Counted from the stretch's first letter, positions 52,597 through 61,896 are shown. The stretch is 64,000 nucleotides of DNA from Oceanicaulis sp. MMSF_3324 (GCF_030733545.1 NZ_JASHIU010000013.1:1-64000); one strand, 5' to 3'. Made by a program: numbers and translations. The notes: generated by a model from the sequence alone, not told the origin.

Positions 52597-53493
52597 ATGA
52601 CTGACCCTTATGCGATTCTGGGCGTGTCCCGCACAGCGAGCGCCGATGAGATCCGGCGCGCCTACCGCAAGCTGGCGAAGGCCTTGCACCCTGACGCGCG
52701 CCCCAATGACAAGGCGGCGGAGGACAAGTTCAAGCAGGTCACCCAGGCTTTCAAACTGCTCTCTGATCCGGAACAGCGCGCCCGCTTTGACCAGGGCGAG
52801 ATTGATGCGCAAGGCCAGGAGCGCCCGGCGTATCATTTCCGGTCACGGCCTGGCGGTGGTCCGGGCGACCGTGGCCCCAGCGGCAGGTTCGAGGATCTGG
52901 GCGATCTGTTTTCAGACCTGTTCACCGATTTTGGCGGCGCCCGCGGTCGGGGGCAGCCCATGCGCGGCGCCGAGATCAAGGCGCGCCTGACCGTCAGCTT
53001 CGAAGACGCCATGCGCGGCGCGAAGAAGCGTGTCAGCCTGCCCAATGGCAAATCGCTTGAAGTCGGCGTGCCTGCGGGCGTGGAGAGCGGCAAGGTGCTG
53101 CGTCTGCGCGGTCAGGGGCATCCCGGTCGCGATGGCGGCCCGGCGGGTGACGCCCTGATCGAGATCGTGATCAGCGAGCATGCCTGGTTCCGGCGTGAGG
53201 GCGACAATATTCGCCTCGATCTGCCGATTTCCCTGAAAGAAGCGCTGTTCGGCGGCACGGTGCGTGCGCCCACAGTGGATGGCATGGTGGAAGTGCGCGT
53301 GCCAGCAGGGGCCAATTCGGGCGCCCAGCTTCGTCTGCGCGGCAAGGGCGCGCCCAAAAGCGAGGGCGGCCGCGGCGACCAGATCATCCGGCTGGTCATT
53401 GATGTGCCGCTGAACGATCCTGATCTTGAAGCGTTTATCGAGGACTGGACGCCGCCTCCGGGTTATGATCCGCGTAAGCGTTTCATGTCATGA
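52597..53493 (+). CDS. DnaJ-type co-chaperone (CbpA-like, no zinc finger)
   Basis: The 298-residue protein has an N-terminal J domain with HPD at 31-33 (DPYAILGVSRTASADEIRRA), a Gly/Phe-rich linker and two C-terminal beta domains (VEVRVPAGANSGAQLRLRGK). It lacks the CxxCxGxG zinc repeats of DnaJ, so it fits CbpA/DjlA-like class II J proteins. It should stimulate the ATPase of DnaK. An alternative start is at 52594. It lies 82 bases after GTA g15, with an independent function. Confidence 0.9.
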   Translation: MTDPYAILGVSRTASADEIRRAYRKLAKALHPDARPNDKAAEDKFKQVTQAFKLLSDPEQRARFDQGEIDAQGQERPAYHFRSRPGGGPGDRGPSGRFEDLGDLFSDLFTDFGGARGRGQPMRGAEIKARLTVSFEDAMRGAKKRVSLPNGKSLEVGVPAGVESGKVLRLRGQGHPGRDGGPAGDALIEIVISEHAWFRREGDNIRLDLPISLKEALFGGTVRAPTVDGMVEVRVPAGANSGAQLRLRGKGAPKSEGGRGDQIIRLVIDVPLNDPDLEAFIEDWTPPPGYDPRKRFMS

Positions 53494-53515
53494 TGGGTGT
53501 CCATCGCGGCGAAAC

Positions 53516-53545
53516 CCTGTCAGCCGCGTTCAGCATGCGTTCAGC
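53516..53545 (+). promoter_or_regulatory. Direct repeats upstream of the PepSY-RR-HK operon
   Basis: GCGTTCAGC occurs twice, at 53526-53534 and 53537-53545, exactly 11 bases apart. It is preceded by CCTGTCAGCCGC (53516-53527), which also occurs upstream of degP. A one-helical-turn direct repeat is the normal site type for OmpR/PhoB-family regulators, and such a regulator is encoded by the second gene. The PepSY start is 23 bases downstream. Confidence 0.5.
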
Positions 53546-53568
53546 CCGGATCCGTCATTAAGCCTGTC

Positions 53569-53856
53569 ATGAAACGAATTCTCACTCTTTTCCTGACGTT
53601 CGCCTGCGCTGCCGCTCTTGCGGATGCGCCGGCCTACGCCAAGGGCCACAAGGATGCGGTCCATGCCGCAGCCCAGTCCATCGTGCCCGTGTCGGTGGCG
53701 GTGGCCGCGGTGCGTCGGGCCTATCCCGGTTCGGAAGTGCTTTCGCACCGGCTCGTGAATGGTGAGAATCCCTATTACATGATCCGGATTCTGACCCCGG
53801 AAGGCCGCCGGCTGGATGTTCGCGTCGATGCGATTTCCGGACGGGTGCGGCGCTAG
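53569..53856 (+). CDS. Secreted PepSY-domain protein
   Basis: The 95-residue protein has a signal peptide (MKRILTLFLTFACAAALADA) and one PepSY-like unit: VSVAVAAVRRAYPGSEVLS, then YYMIRILTPEGRRLDVRVDA. PepSY proteins are small periplasmic proteins, often beside two-component genes where they may modulate the sensor. ATG at 53569 follows a conserved CCTGTC and gives a good leader. It is 14 bases upstream of the response regulator start. Confidence 0.82.
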   Translation: MKRILTLFLTFACAAALADAPAYAKGHKDAVHAAAQSIVPVSVAVAAVRRAYPGSEVLSHRLVNGENPYYMIRILTPEGRRLDVRVDAISGRVRR

Positions 53857-53870
53857 CGGAGGACGCTGAC

Positions 53871-54557
53871 ATGCGTGCGCTTATTGTCGAAGACGACCCG
53901 GACCTGCGCCGCCAGCTGGCGGATGTGCTGACCCATTCCGGTTATGCCGTGGATACGGCGGCTGATGGTGAAGATGGTCTGTTCCTGGGCGAAACCGAAC
54001 CTTATGACGCCATTGTCCTTGATCTGGGCCTGCCCAAGCTGGATGGCGTAACGGTGCTGGAGCGCTGGCGCGACATGGGCATGTCCGCCCCGGTGTTGAT
54101 CCTGACGGCGCGAGATCGCTGGAGCGAGAAGGTCGCCGGCTTCGACGCGGGCGCCGATGATTATCTCACCAAGCCCTTCCACCCCGAGGAATTGCTGGCG
54201 CGCCTGCGTGCCCTGACCCGCCGGGCGGCGGGCCATGCCAGCTCGACGCTGGTGTGCGGCGATCTGAGCCTGGATACCCGTGGCTCACGCGTCTTTCTCA
54301 ATGACCAGCTGATCAAGCTGACCTCGCACGAATTCCGGATGTTGAGCTATCTCATGCATCACCGGGACCGGGTGATTTCGCGCACCGAGCTAGTCGAGCA
54401 TATCTATGATCAGGATTTCGACCGCGATTCCAACACGATCGAGGTGTTTGTCGGTCGTCTGCGCAAGAAGATCGGCTCGAACCGGATCGAGACCGTGCGC
54501 GGGCTGGGCTACCGCCTGGTCAATCCCGGTGAAACTGAAAGCTCGGCGGCTGAGTGA
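53871..54557 (+). CDS. OmpR/PhoB-type response regulator
   Basis: The 228-residue protein has a receiver domain with acidic E7-D8-D9, phosphoacceptor D51 (VLDLGLPKLDG) and Lys in YLTKPFHP. A winged-helix DNA-binding domain follows (KLTSHEFRMLSYLMHHRDRV, ending ETVRGLGYRL). It resembles PhoP/FeuP regulators of alphaproteobacteria. It overlaps the kinase gene by 4 bases, so the pair is co-translated. The direct repeats upstream of the operon and the degP upstream elements are candidate target sites (inference). Confidence 0.92.
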   Translation: MRALIVEDDPDLRRQLADVLTHSGYAVDTAADGEDGLFLGETEPYDAIVLDLGLPKLDGVTVLERWRDMGMSAPVLILTARDRWSEKVAGFDAGADDYLTKPFHPEELLARLRALTRRAAGHASSTLVCGDLSLDTRGSRVFLNDQLIKLTSHEFRMLSYLMHHRDRVISRTELVEHIYDQDFDRDSNTIEVFVGRLRKKIGSNRIETVRGLGYRLVNPGETESSAAE

Positions 54558-55954
54558 GTGAGCCGGGCTCATCGCCGCCCCTGGTGAGCCAGGGGTCGAT
54601 GGTGCGCCGTCTGGTTCTGACGGCGCTGGGCTGGGCGCTCGTGCTACTGGTGCTGGGCGCCATGTCGCTGACGGCCTTGTTTCGTCAGACGGTGCTGAGT
54701 GATCTCGAGGATCGGCTGGCCGGTGTCGCCGATGCGCTGATTGCGCATGTGGAGGTCAGTGACGCACTGAACCTGCGCCTTGATGAGGATCTGATTGATC
54801 CGCGGTTTTCCCAGACTTTCTCCGGGCGCTACTGGCAGGTCGCGCTGGCGGGCGCCCGGGATGTGGAGCCGCTGCGCTCGCAATCTCTGGCCGATGCTGT
54901 GCTGACGCCGCCCGACAAGGCGGTGGGCGACGCATTGTCGAGCCCGGGCCGGCCGGTGAGCAGCACCAGCAAGGGCCCGGATGGCGAACCGCTGCGTCTG
55001 GTGATCCGGGCGATCCTGATCGAGGGGGTGGAGCACCCCTTGCTGGTGGTCGCCGCCGAAGATCAACGACCCGCCAATGCGCGGATCCTGCGCTTTGGCC
55101 TGGCCTCGGCCGGGTTGTTTTTCCTGTTCACCATTGCGCTCGCGATTGGTGTTTTTGCGCAGGTTCGCGTGGGCCTGGCCCCGGTCCTGCGCATGGGGCG
55201 CGCCGTGGCCGATGTGCGCGATGGTCGCGCCGACCGCGTCAGCGGGATTTATCCCGCCGAGCTGATCACGCTGGGCGGTGAGCTCAACAAGTTGCTGGAT
55301 CACTCCCAGGAAGTCGTTGAGCGCGCCCGCACCCATGTGGGCAATCTGGCGCATGCCCTGAAAACGCCGCTGACGGTGCTGACCAATGAAGCGCGGGACC
55401 AGGAAGGGCCGCTTGCCCGTCAGGTGGACCGGCAGACTCGGTTGATGTCTGAACAGGTCGAGCACCATTTGCGCCGGGCGCGCGCCGCCGCCCATGCGCG
55501 CACGATCGGCGCTCGCACCCCGGTGGAGCGCACGCTCGATGATCTGGGGCGCACCTTGCAGAAGATCTATGGCCGTCAGGGCATCTCGCTGCATTGGTCC
55601 TGTGAGGGGCGAATCCTGTTTCGTGGCGAAAAACAGGACCTTGAAGAGCTGCTGGGCAATCTGATTGACAACGCCTGCAAATGGGCTGCGAGTGAAGTGA
55701 CTGTGGAGGCCAGCCTGCGCGACGGGCAGTTATACCTGTGCGTGGAGGATGACGGGCCGGGGCTGACTCAGGACCAAAGTCAGGCGGTGCTTGCGCGCGG
55801 CGTTCGGCTGGACGAGCAGGCGCCGGGAACCGGGCTGGGGCTGGCCATCGTGGTGGACCTGGCGCGCGCCTATGACGGTGCGCTTGAACTGGACCGATCC
55901 CAAAGGGGCGGACTTAAAGCGTGTTTGTGGTTGCCCGCGCTTGTGGAAAGCTGA
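54554..55954 (+). CDS. Membrane sensor histidine kinase, cognate of the OmpR-type regulator
   Basis: The 466-residue kinase has two membrane helices (about 18-41 and 179-202), a periplasmic sensor region between them, a HAMP-like linker and a dimerisation domain with H267 (NLAHALKTPLTVLTNEA). An ATP domain follows with N box LGNLIDNACKWA, DDGPGL and GTGLGLAIV. The AHALKTPL His box fits the PhoQ/FeuQ group. GTG at 54554 overlaps the regulator stop; ATG at 54599 (MVRRLVLTALG) is an alternative start. It may respond to envelope stress together with the PepSY protein (inference). Confidence 0.88.
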   Translation: MSEPGSSPPLVSQGSMVRRLVLTALGWALVLLVLGAMSLTALFRQTVLSDLEDRLAGVADALIAHVEVSDALNLRLDEDLIDPRFSQTFSGRYWQVALAGARDVEPLRSQSLADAVLTPPDKAVGDALSSPGRPVSSTSKGPDGEPLRLVIRAILIEGVEHPLLVVAAEDQRPANARILRFGLASAGLFFLFTIALAIGVFAQVRVGLAPVLRMGRAVADVRDGRADRVSGIYPAELITLGGELNKLLDHSQEVVERARTHVGNLAHALKTPLTVLTNEARDQEGPLARQVDRQTRLMSEQVEHHLRRARAAAHARTIGARTPVERTLDDLGRTLQKIYGRQGISLHWSCEGRILFRGEKQDLEELLGNLIDNACKWAASEVTVEASLRDGQLYLCVEDDGPGLTQDQSQAVLARGVRLDEQAPGTGLGLAIVVDLARAYDGALELDRSQRGGLKACLWLPALVES

Positions 55955-55960
55955 CATTAA

Positions 55961-55970
55961 CCGCGTTCAG
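55961..55970 (+). promoter_or_regulatory. Motif shared with the PepSY upstream region
   Basis: CCGCGTTCAG at 55961-55970 is identical to 53524-53533 upstream of the PepSY gene. It lies 40 bases before the start of the next gene (56010), nearly the same spacing as at PepSY. A ten-base match alone is weak evidence. Confidence 0.3.
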
Positions 55971-56009
55971 TTATGTCCTTAGTCCAGTTTTGCTTAACCT
56001 GGTGATCCC

Positions 56010-57347
56010 ATGGGGCCGCTCTCTGCGGAGAAAGTCGAAAAACTGTCCATGCTGCTCGCCCACATGTCTGTGGAGCGGATGGACGGACTTGTCGACCTGG
56101 CCAATGAAATGGACCCGGGCATGGCGCGGATGCTGGAATTTTGCCGCTATGGCGCGGATGGCGCCGCCTGCCGTCAGTTTTTCCTGCCGTTGAAGGACGC
56201 CATTGGCGACCGCACGGTCATTGAGCCGTCCCGGGCTCTGATTCCTGAAGCGCTGCTGGTGCCGCTGTGGAGCTGGATCAGCGCGGATCTGGATCCGGAG
56301 GCTGCGGCCGAGGCGATGGACGCCGCCTCCACCTTCTCCCACGACCTTGATGATGAGGCGCTGGATGAAGCCCGGGTGCGAGTGGCGAACACCATTATCG
56401 AGACGCTGGACGAGCTCAAGCATGAGCCCAAGGAAAGCAAGCGCTTGCGTCATCAGCTGGGCGTGACTGACTTTGAGGAAGTGCGCTCTATCGCTGGTCT
56501 TCTGATAAGCGTTCCGGCCTTGCGTGAAGCGATGGACGGTTTGCCGGACGAGATCGAGAAGATGGATGACGAGGTCTGCGCAGAGTTGCGCGACCGCTAT
56601 GAGCAGGCCATCGAGAAACAGCCTGAAGCGGGCGTCTGGGTGCTGTTGATGACCATGGCGCGCGTTCAGAAGCCCTGGCGCATGCTGCGCGTGTTCGAAC
56701 GCATTGCCCGGCGCGATGACGACTTCCTGTTGACCCATACCGACATGTCCGGGGTGGGGGAGGCCTTGCTCAGCGACGCCGCCTTTTACCTGAAGGGGTT
56801 CCAGACCGCGCCCACAACGCCCGAGGCTGTGGAGCGCTGTGTCGAGGCTGTCACCCAGTTTGCGGCGGTCACGGTGGGGATGATCCGCGAGATCGGGATC
56901 CGCAAGGATGGCTCCTGGGGCAAGCGCCTGTTTGCGTTGCGCACCTCCGCCAGTGAGCAGATGGGCGTTATCCATGCAGAGGCGCGGCGCCTGTTCGAGC
57001 ATGCGCTGCCTGAAACCATGTCACGCCGGTGGACCAAGGAAACGCCTCATCCGGGCGATGCGGTGTTTGACCAGGCCGAAGCGCTGTGCGGTTTCCTGTA
57101 TCGCGTGAAGGATGACGCGGCGCGGACCGCAACGGGCAACGCCCATGCGCATCTGCTCGACGAGTTCCGCGAGATGAGCGAACAGGCGGGCGAGGACATT
57201 CTGGCGCGCTTGCGGCGAAACGTCTCTGAGGACGAGGAAGCGGACCATCAGCGACTGCGTGAAGTGACCCGCTTCCTTGATGTGCTGGGCATGCGCGAGA
57301 CCGGTGAAGTCCTCCTGCGCCGAGCCGCCGCAGTCCAAGCCGCCTAA
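56010..57347 (+). CDS. Large unknown helical protein after the two-component genes
   Basis: I do not recognise this 445-residue protein. It has no signal peptide and no strong hydrophobic segment. The sequence is rich in acidic and helical stretches (LDELKHEPKESKRLRHQLGV, DDEVCAELRDRYEQAIEKQP) and looks like a helical-repeat or scaffold protein. It begins 55 bases after the kinase, with a copy of the PepSY-upstream motif in the gap. It might be part of the same regulon. Alternatives such as a HEAT-like or TPR-like fold cannot be decided by eye. Confidence 0.65.
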   Translation: MGPLSAEKVEKLSMLLAHMSVERMDGLVDLANEMDPGMARMLEFCRYGADGAACRQFFLPLKDAIGDRTVIEPSRALIPEALLVPLWSWISADLDPEAAAEAMDAASTFSHDLDDEALDEARVRVANTIIETLDELKHEPKESKRLRHQLGVTDFEEVRSIAGLLISVPALREAMDGLPDEIEKMDDEVCAELRDRYEQAIEKQPEAGVWVLLMTMARVQKPWRMLRVFERIARRDDDFLLTHTDMSGVGEALLSDAAFYLKGFQTAPTTPEAVERCVEAVTQFAAVTVGMIREIGIRKDGSWGKRLFALRTSASEQMGVIHAEARRLFEHALPETMSRRWTKETPHPGDAVFDQAEALCGFLYRVKDDAARTATGNAHAHLLDEFREMSEQAGEDILARLRRNVSEDEEADHQRLREVTRFLDVLGMRETGEVLLRRAAAVQAA

Positions 57348-57389
57348 TTCGCCTTCAAAGCGGGCGGGTGACAGTCTATCTACCCCCCT

Positions 57390-58040
57390 ATGACGAAGAC
57401 ATCTCCTCCCATCGCCCTGGAAGATCGCGACACGGATGGCGCGCGTCTGAGCTCACCGAGCGCTGCGCGCAATCGCGAACCGATCACAACCGCGCTTAGC
57501 GCCCGCTTGCCCGAGGGCGCGCGCGTTCTGGAAATCGCCAGCGGCACGGGCGAGCACGCCCTGGCCGTGGTCAGCGCCCGTCCGGATCTGAACTGGACGC
57601 CCAGCGATCCCGATCCTGCATCGCGCGCCAGCGAAAACGCCTGGGCCGAAGACGCCGAGGGGCGTATCCAGCCCGCGTTGAATCTTGATGTCAGCGCTCA
57701 GGGCTGGTGGGACTCACTGGAGCCTTTTGATGCGATCTATTGCGCCAACATGATCCATATTGCGCCCTGGGCGGCGGCGGAGGGCCTGTTTGAGGGCGCT
57801 GCAAACCGGCTCACGGCCGATGGCGCGCTCCACCTGTACGGGCCCTTCTTGGAAGGGGCTGACACCGCGCCGTCCAATCTCGATTTCGACGCCAGCCTGA
57901 AACAGCGCGATCCGCGCTGGGGCGTGCGGCCGCTGGCCGATGTAGACGCGTTGGCGGCGCAACACGGTCTTGAGCGGACCGAACGTCTGGCCATGCCGTC
58001 CAACAATCTCATGCTGACTTTCAAGCGAGGCGCGGCATGA
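57390..58040 (+). CDS. DUF938 SAM-dependent methyltransferase-like protein
   Basis: The 216-residue protein matches the DUF938 family: ARNREPITTALSARLPEGAR, the SAM-binding glycine motif VLEIASGTGEHA, and YCANMIHIAPW. It is a Rossmann-fold methyltransferase of unknown substrate. The stop overlaps the ccmI start by 4 bases, so it is transcribed with cytochrome c maturation genes, although no known link exists. Confidence 0.9.
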   Translation: MTKTSPPIALEDRDTDGARLSSPSAARNREPITTALSARLPEGARVLEIASGTGEHALAVVSARPDLNWTPSDPDPASRASENAWAEDAEGRIQPALNLDVSAQGWWDSLEPFDAIYCANMIHIAPWAAAEGLFEGAANRLTADGALHLYGPFLEGADTAPSNLDFDASLKQRDPRWGVRPLADVDALAAQHGLERTERLAMPSNNLMLTFKRGAA

Positions 58041-58993
58041 TCGTCTTCATTCTGTTGACAGCGCTCATTGGCGCAGCCGCCGCCTGGCGTCTCGCCACGC
58101 CGTTCCTGAGCCAGGCTGAAGGCGGCGCCGGGCGCTTCATGGCGCTCATTATTGCGCCCGTGGTGCTGCTGGGCGCGCTGGGGTTCTATTTCGTCAATGG
58201 CGAGCCCGATACGCCGGGCGCACCTTATGCGTCTGTCGCGGACCGGTTGGCGCAGGCCGATCCCGCAACATTGTCTCCGGACGAGCAGGAAGCGCGACTG
58301 CGCGCCATCCTGCGCGAGAACCCGGAAGACCTGGAAGCCCTGAGGCTTCTGGGACGCTTCCTGTCGCGCAGCGAACGCGAGCTGGAAGCGGTGACGATGT
58401 TCACGCGCGCCCTGCGGATCGAGGAAGATCCGCGCCTGCTGTCGGATCTGGGTCAGTCCCTCGTGGTGCTCAATGACGGCCAGGTCACGCCCGAGGCCGA
58501 GCGCGCCTTTGAAGCCGCGAACCGCCTGGACCCGACCTTGCCCGAACCGGCCTTTTTCCTGGGCGCCGCGTATTACGAACGGGGCGAACGCAATCAGGCC
58601 GCAACGGTCTGGTCTGACATCATCGCCCGGCTGGATGAGGGTGATCCGTTTCGCGCCGCCATCGCCGCGCGCGCCGCAGACCTTCTGTCGCGTCCGCAGG
58701 GCGGGCCGGGGTCCGATGGCGCGGCGCCGTTTGCAGACGCCATCGCGGCCGGGGCGGCGCCGGAAGATCTGGCTGAAATGATGGTGGGGCGGCTGGAAGC
58801 CCGTCTGGAAGAAGATCCCGAGGATCTGTCAGGCTGGCTGACCCTGGCCCGCGCCCGATGGGCGCAGGGTGACAACCAGGCCGGGCTCGCCGCGCTGGAT
58901 CGCGCACGAGCGCAGTTTGAAGACGATGCCGGCGCACTGGCCCTGATTGCGGCCATGCGTACTGCCTTTGACGGCGAGGAGATCGAGCCATGA
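58037..58993 (+). CDS. ccmI: Cytochrome c maturation protein CcmI
   Basis: The 318-residue protein has two N-terminal membrane helices (about 2-18 and 32-52) and a periplasmic TPR domain (ENPEDLEALRLLGRFLSRSE, and MVGRLEARLEEDPEDLSGWL). CcmI (CycH) binds the C terminus of apocytochrome c and hands it to CcmF/CcmH. The ATG overlaps the DUF938 stop. The end overlaps ccmE by 4 bases. Confidence 0.9.
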   Translation: MIVFILLTALIGAAAAWRLATPFLSQAEGGAGRFMALIIAPVVLLGALGFYFVNGEPDTPGAPYASVADRLAQADPATLSPDEQEARLRAILRENPEDLEALRLLGRFLSRSERELEAVTMFTRALRIEEDPRLLSDLGQSLVVLNDGQVTPEAERAFEAANRLDPTLPEPAFFLGAAYYERGERNQAATVWSDIIARLDEGDPFRAAIAARAADLLSRPQGGPGSDGAAPFADAIAAGAAPEDLAEMMVGRLEARLEEDPEDLSGWLTLARARWAQGDNQAGLAALDRARAQFEDDAGALALIAAMRTAFDGEEIEP

Positions 58994-59490
58994 GAAAAGC
59001 CCAGCGACGTCTGTGGATCACGCTGGCGGCCGGCGTGGTGCTTGTCGGGGCCGCAGGTCTGGCGATGACCGCCATGCGCGACGCCATGGTTTTCTTCTAT
59101 TCGCCGGCCATGGTGGCCGAAAACCCGCCCGAGCCCGGTCAGCGAGTGCGGGTTGGCGGCCTGGTGCTGGACGGGTCCGTGGAGCGTCCCGCGCGGGGCG
59201 GCGCCAATTTCACCATTACCGATGGCGGCGGGGAAATCCGGATCAATTATGACGGCTCGCTCCCCGATCTCTTTCGGGAAGGGCAGGGCATTGTGGCTGA
59301 GGGCGTGTTTGATCCCGAAGGCCGGTTCACCGCCGATACCGTGCTGGCCAAGCACGACGAAAACTACATGCCGCCCGAAGTCGCCGCAGCCCTGCGCGAG
59401 TCGGGCATGTGGCACGAGGAAGCCGGCGACCATTCCGGCTATGGCGGGCCTGACGGTTATGATGCCGCTGAGACGGAGCAGCCCTCATGA
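58990..59490 (+). CDS. ccmE: Cytochrome c maturation haem chaperone CcmE
   Basis: The 166-residue protein has a signal anchor (about 8-30), an OB-fold domain (VRVGGLVLDGSVERP) and the haem-binding H122 with Y126 (LAKHDENYMP). CcmE (CycJ) receives haem covalently and delivers it to CcmF. It lies between ccmI and ccmF with 4-base overlaps on both sides. Confidence 0.95.
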   Translation: MRKAQRRLWITLAAGVVLVGAAGLAMTAMRDAMVFFYSPAMVAENPPEPGQRVRVGGLVLDGSVERPARGGANFTITDGGGEIRINYDGSLPDLFREGQGIVAEGVFDPEGRFTADTVLAKHDENYMPPEVAAALRESGMWHEEAGDHSGYGGPDGYDAAETEQPS

Positions 59491-61448
59491 TTGCCGAGCT
59501 GGGACGTTATCTGATCGCGCTGGCGCTGCTGGCGAGCCTGTTGCAGATGTTCGTCGCCTGGCGCGGCGCGGAACTGGGCGGGCGCAACGCCTATGCCCGC
59601 GCGGGCAAGGCGGCGTCCGAGATTGCGGTTCTGGCCGCAGGCGTGGCGATGATCCTGCTGATCGCCAGCTTCTTGCGCTCGGATTTTTCCATCGCCTATG
59701 TGGCGGCCAATTCCTCGATCGAAAAACCCTTCGCCTACAAGATCGCCGCCAGCTGGGGCGGGCATGAAGGCTCCATGCTGCTGTGGTGCCTGATCCTGGC
59801 GCTGTTCGGTTACGGTCTCGCCCGGTCGGGGCCGCGTGATGACGGTCTGCGCTCGCGGGCGGTGAGCTTTCAGGGGCTGCTGCAAACCCTGTTCTTCGGC
59901 TTTCTCGCCTTCGCTTCGAACCCGTTCGAACGTGTGTCTCCGGTCCCGTTGCAGGGCGCTGAGCTCAATCCGATCTTGCAGGATCCGCTCCTCGTGATTC
60001 ACCCGCCCATGCTCTATGTGGGCTATGTGGGGCTGTCGACGGCCTTCGCGATCGCCGCGGCGGGCCTGATGCAGAAAACGCCGGGCCGCATTCTGGCGGC
60101 GGCGCTGCGCCCCTGGGCGCTGGGCGCCTGGACCGCCCTGACCGCCGGCATCGCACTGGGCGCCTTCTGGGCCTATTACGAGCTGGGTTGGGGCGGCTGG
60201 TGGTTCTGGGACCCCGTCGAGAACGCCAGCTTCATGCCCTGGCTTCTGGGCGCGGCCTTGATCCACTCCTCCATCGCCACTGAAAAGCGCGGCGCCTTTC
60301 CGGGCTGGACCGTCTTTCTGGCGCTTCTGGCCTATATTCTCTCCATTCTGGGCGCCTTCCTGGTGCGCTCGGGCGTCATCACCTCGGTGCACGCCTTCGC
60401 GCTTGATCCCGAACGCGGGGTCTGGATCCTGGGCATGTTGGGCGTGTCTGCGGTCGCGGGCTTCTTGCTGTTTGCGTTGCGCGCCGGCTCGCTGGGTGAG
60501 GGCGACGGGTTTGAACCCACCAGCAAGGAAGCGCTGATTGGCGCCAACAATCTCTTGCTGGCGGCAACCTCGGGCGTGGTGCTGATCGGCACGCTCTATC
60601 CCATGCTGCTGGAAATGATGGGCGGCGCCACGATTTCGGTTGGCGCGCCGTATTTCAACGCCGCCGCCACGCCGCTTCTGCTGATCGCAGCCTTGTTGAT
60701 GCCGCTCGCGCCGTTTCTGCCCTGGGCCAATGGCGGGTTGAAGAACGGTGTTTCGCAAATGCGCGCGGCTTTGATGCTGATTCCTGTGGCGGCTGTGGTC
60801 ATCGCCTTCCTGTTCGCCGGAGCCAGTCCACTGGCGGTCATCGGCGGCGCCATCGGCGTCTGGGCGATTTCGGGCGCCGTGATGGATCTGGGTCAGTTCC
60901 TGCCGGTGGCCATGGCGCGCGGTCAGAAGCTGCTGGTGATAGGTCGGGTGATGGCCCATGCCGGTGTCGGCTTCATCGCGCTGGGCGCTGCTGCAGATGC
61001 ATCCCGTCCGCCCGATCAGAATGTGGCGCTGGCGCCGGGCGAAAGCGTGTCCATAGCAGGACGCGAGCTGCGACTGGATGGCGTCAGCCGGGCGGATGGT
61101 CCCAACTATATGGCGGACCGCGCGCGCATCGTGGTGGATGAAGGCGAAGGCGGCGTGATGTCGCCCGAACGCCGGTTCTACGCTGTCGCGAACCAGACCA
61201 CGCGGGAAGTGGCGCTCAAATCCTCCATCGCCGGCGATCTCTATGTCTCGGTGGGCGAAGCGCGGCTGCGGTCTGACGGCACGACCGCGTTTGAAACCCG
61301 GGTCGCGTTCCACCCGCTGGTCTGGTCGCTCAGTCTCGGCGCTGTCTTCATCGTCTTGGGCGGCGCGCTCGCCCTGACCGGACGTCTGCGCGCTCATGCG
61401 CCGGTGGTGCAACGCGATCGGGCGACCAAGCCTGCGGAGGCGGTGTGA
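59487..61448 (+). CDS. ccmF: Haem lyase CcmF
   Basis: The 653-residue membrane protein has the haem-handling WWD region (GGWWFWDPVENASFMPW, about 232-248) and about fifteen hydrophobic segments. Conserved His include one near WGGHEGSMLLWC. CcmF (CycK) attaches haem to apocytochrome c in the periplasm. It overlaps ccmH by 4 bases (TGATG-like). Confidence 0.95.
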   Translation: MIAELGRYLIALALLASLLQMFVAWRGAELGGRNAYARAGKAASEIAVLAAGVAMILLIASFLRSDFSIAYVAANSSIEKPFAYKIAASWGGHEGSMLLWCLILALFGYGLARSGPRDDGLRSRAVSFQGLLQTLFFGFLAFASNPFERVSPVPLQGAELNPILQDPLLVIHPPMLYVGYVGLSTAFAIAAAGLMQKTPGRILAAALRPWALGAWTALTAGIALGAFWAYYELGWGGWWFWDPVENASFMPWLLGAALIHSSIATEKRGAFPGWTVFLALLAYILSILGAFLVRSGVITSVHAFALDPERGVWILGMLGVSAVAGFLLFALRAGSLGEGDGFEPTSKEALIGANNLLLAATSGVVLIGTLYPMLLEMMGGATISVGAPYFNAAATPLLLIAALLMPLAPFLPWANGGLKNGVSQMRAALMLIPVAAVVIAFLFAGASPLAVIGGAIGVWAISGAVMDLGQFLPVAMARGQKLLVIGRVMAHAGVGFIALGAAADASRPPDQNVALAPGESVSIAGRELRLDGVSRADGPNYMADRARIVVDEGEGGVMSPERRFYAVANQTTREVALKSSIAGDLYVSVGEARLRSDGTTAFETRVAFHPLVWSLSLGAVFIVLGGALALTGRLRAHAPVVQRDRATKPAEAV

Positions 61449-61825
61449 TGAAAGCCCTTGTTCTGGCGCTCGTGCTGGCGATGCAATCAACGCCCACATT
61501 TGGCGGCTTGCCCAAGGAGGAGGAAGCCCGGGCTCAGGCGCTGATGCGTGAAGTGCGCTGCATGGTGTGCTCGGGGGAGTCGATCCTGGACTCCAACGCC
61601 GCCCAGGCCCAGGACATGCGTCGCTTCGTGCGCGAGCAGGTCGCTCAGGGCGCCGATGATGACGCCGTCCGCGAGGCGCTGGTGCAGCGTTTCGGCTATG
61701 CCGTGCTGATGCGTCCGCCCATGGATTCCAACACCCTTCTGCTTTGGGCGGCGCCGGTCGTGTTTCTGGCGCTGGGCGGCGGCTTGCTGATCACATCCAT
61801 GCGAAAGCGCCCCAAGAAAGCGTGA
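61448..61825 (+). CDS. ccmH: Cytochrome c maturation protein CcmH (CycL)
   Basis: The 125-residue protein has a signal peptide, the thiol motif RCMVC (C38 and C41) and a C-terminal membrane anchor (about 96-115). CcmH reduces the haem-binding Cys of apocytochromes. Family members usually read RCxxCQ; here the motif is RCMVCSGES, with Ser-Gly after the second Cys. The set ccmI-E-F-H without ccmG matches the rhizobial cycHJKL operon. Confidence 0.92.
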   Translation: MKALVLALVLAMQSTPTFGGLPKEEEARAQALMREVRCMVCSGESILDSNAAQAQDMRRFVREQVAQGADDDAVREALVQRFGYAVLMRPPMDSNTLLLWAAPVVFLALGGGLLITSMRKRPKKA

Positions 61826-61896
61826 GCAGGGTCTGCCTTGAAGCCAGGCGGTCCTGACGCCACCTCATGATGTCGAAGACAGGATGAGAGGCGGGT

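Noticed and set aside
59457-61499. Very long open frame antisense to ccmF, and similar ones opposite the antiporter, kinase, TPR and g15 genes
   Set aside because: They mirror real genes with clear family matches. Their translations are rich in Gln, His, Arg and Gly as expected from antisense GC-rich codons, and they lack ribosome sites.
61445-61825. Loss of ccmG from the cytochrome c maturation operon
   Set aside because: The cycHJKL arrangement (ccmI-E-F-H) is normal in alphaproteobacteria, where ccmG is elsewhere.
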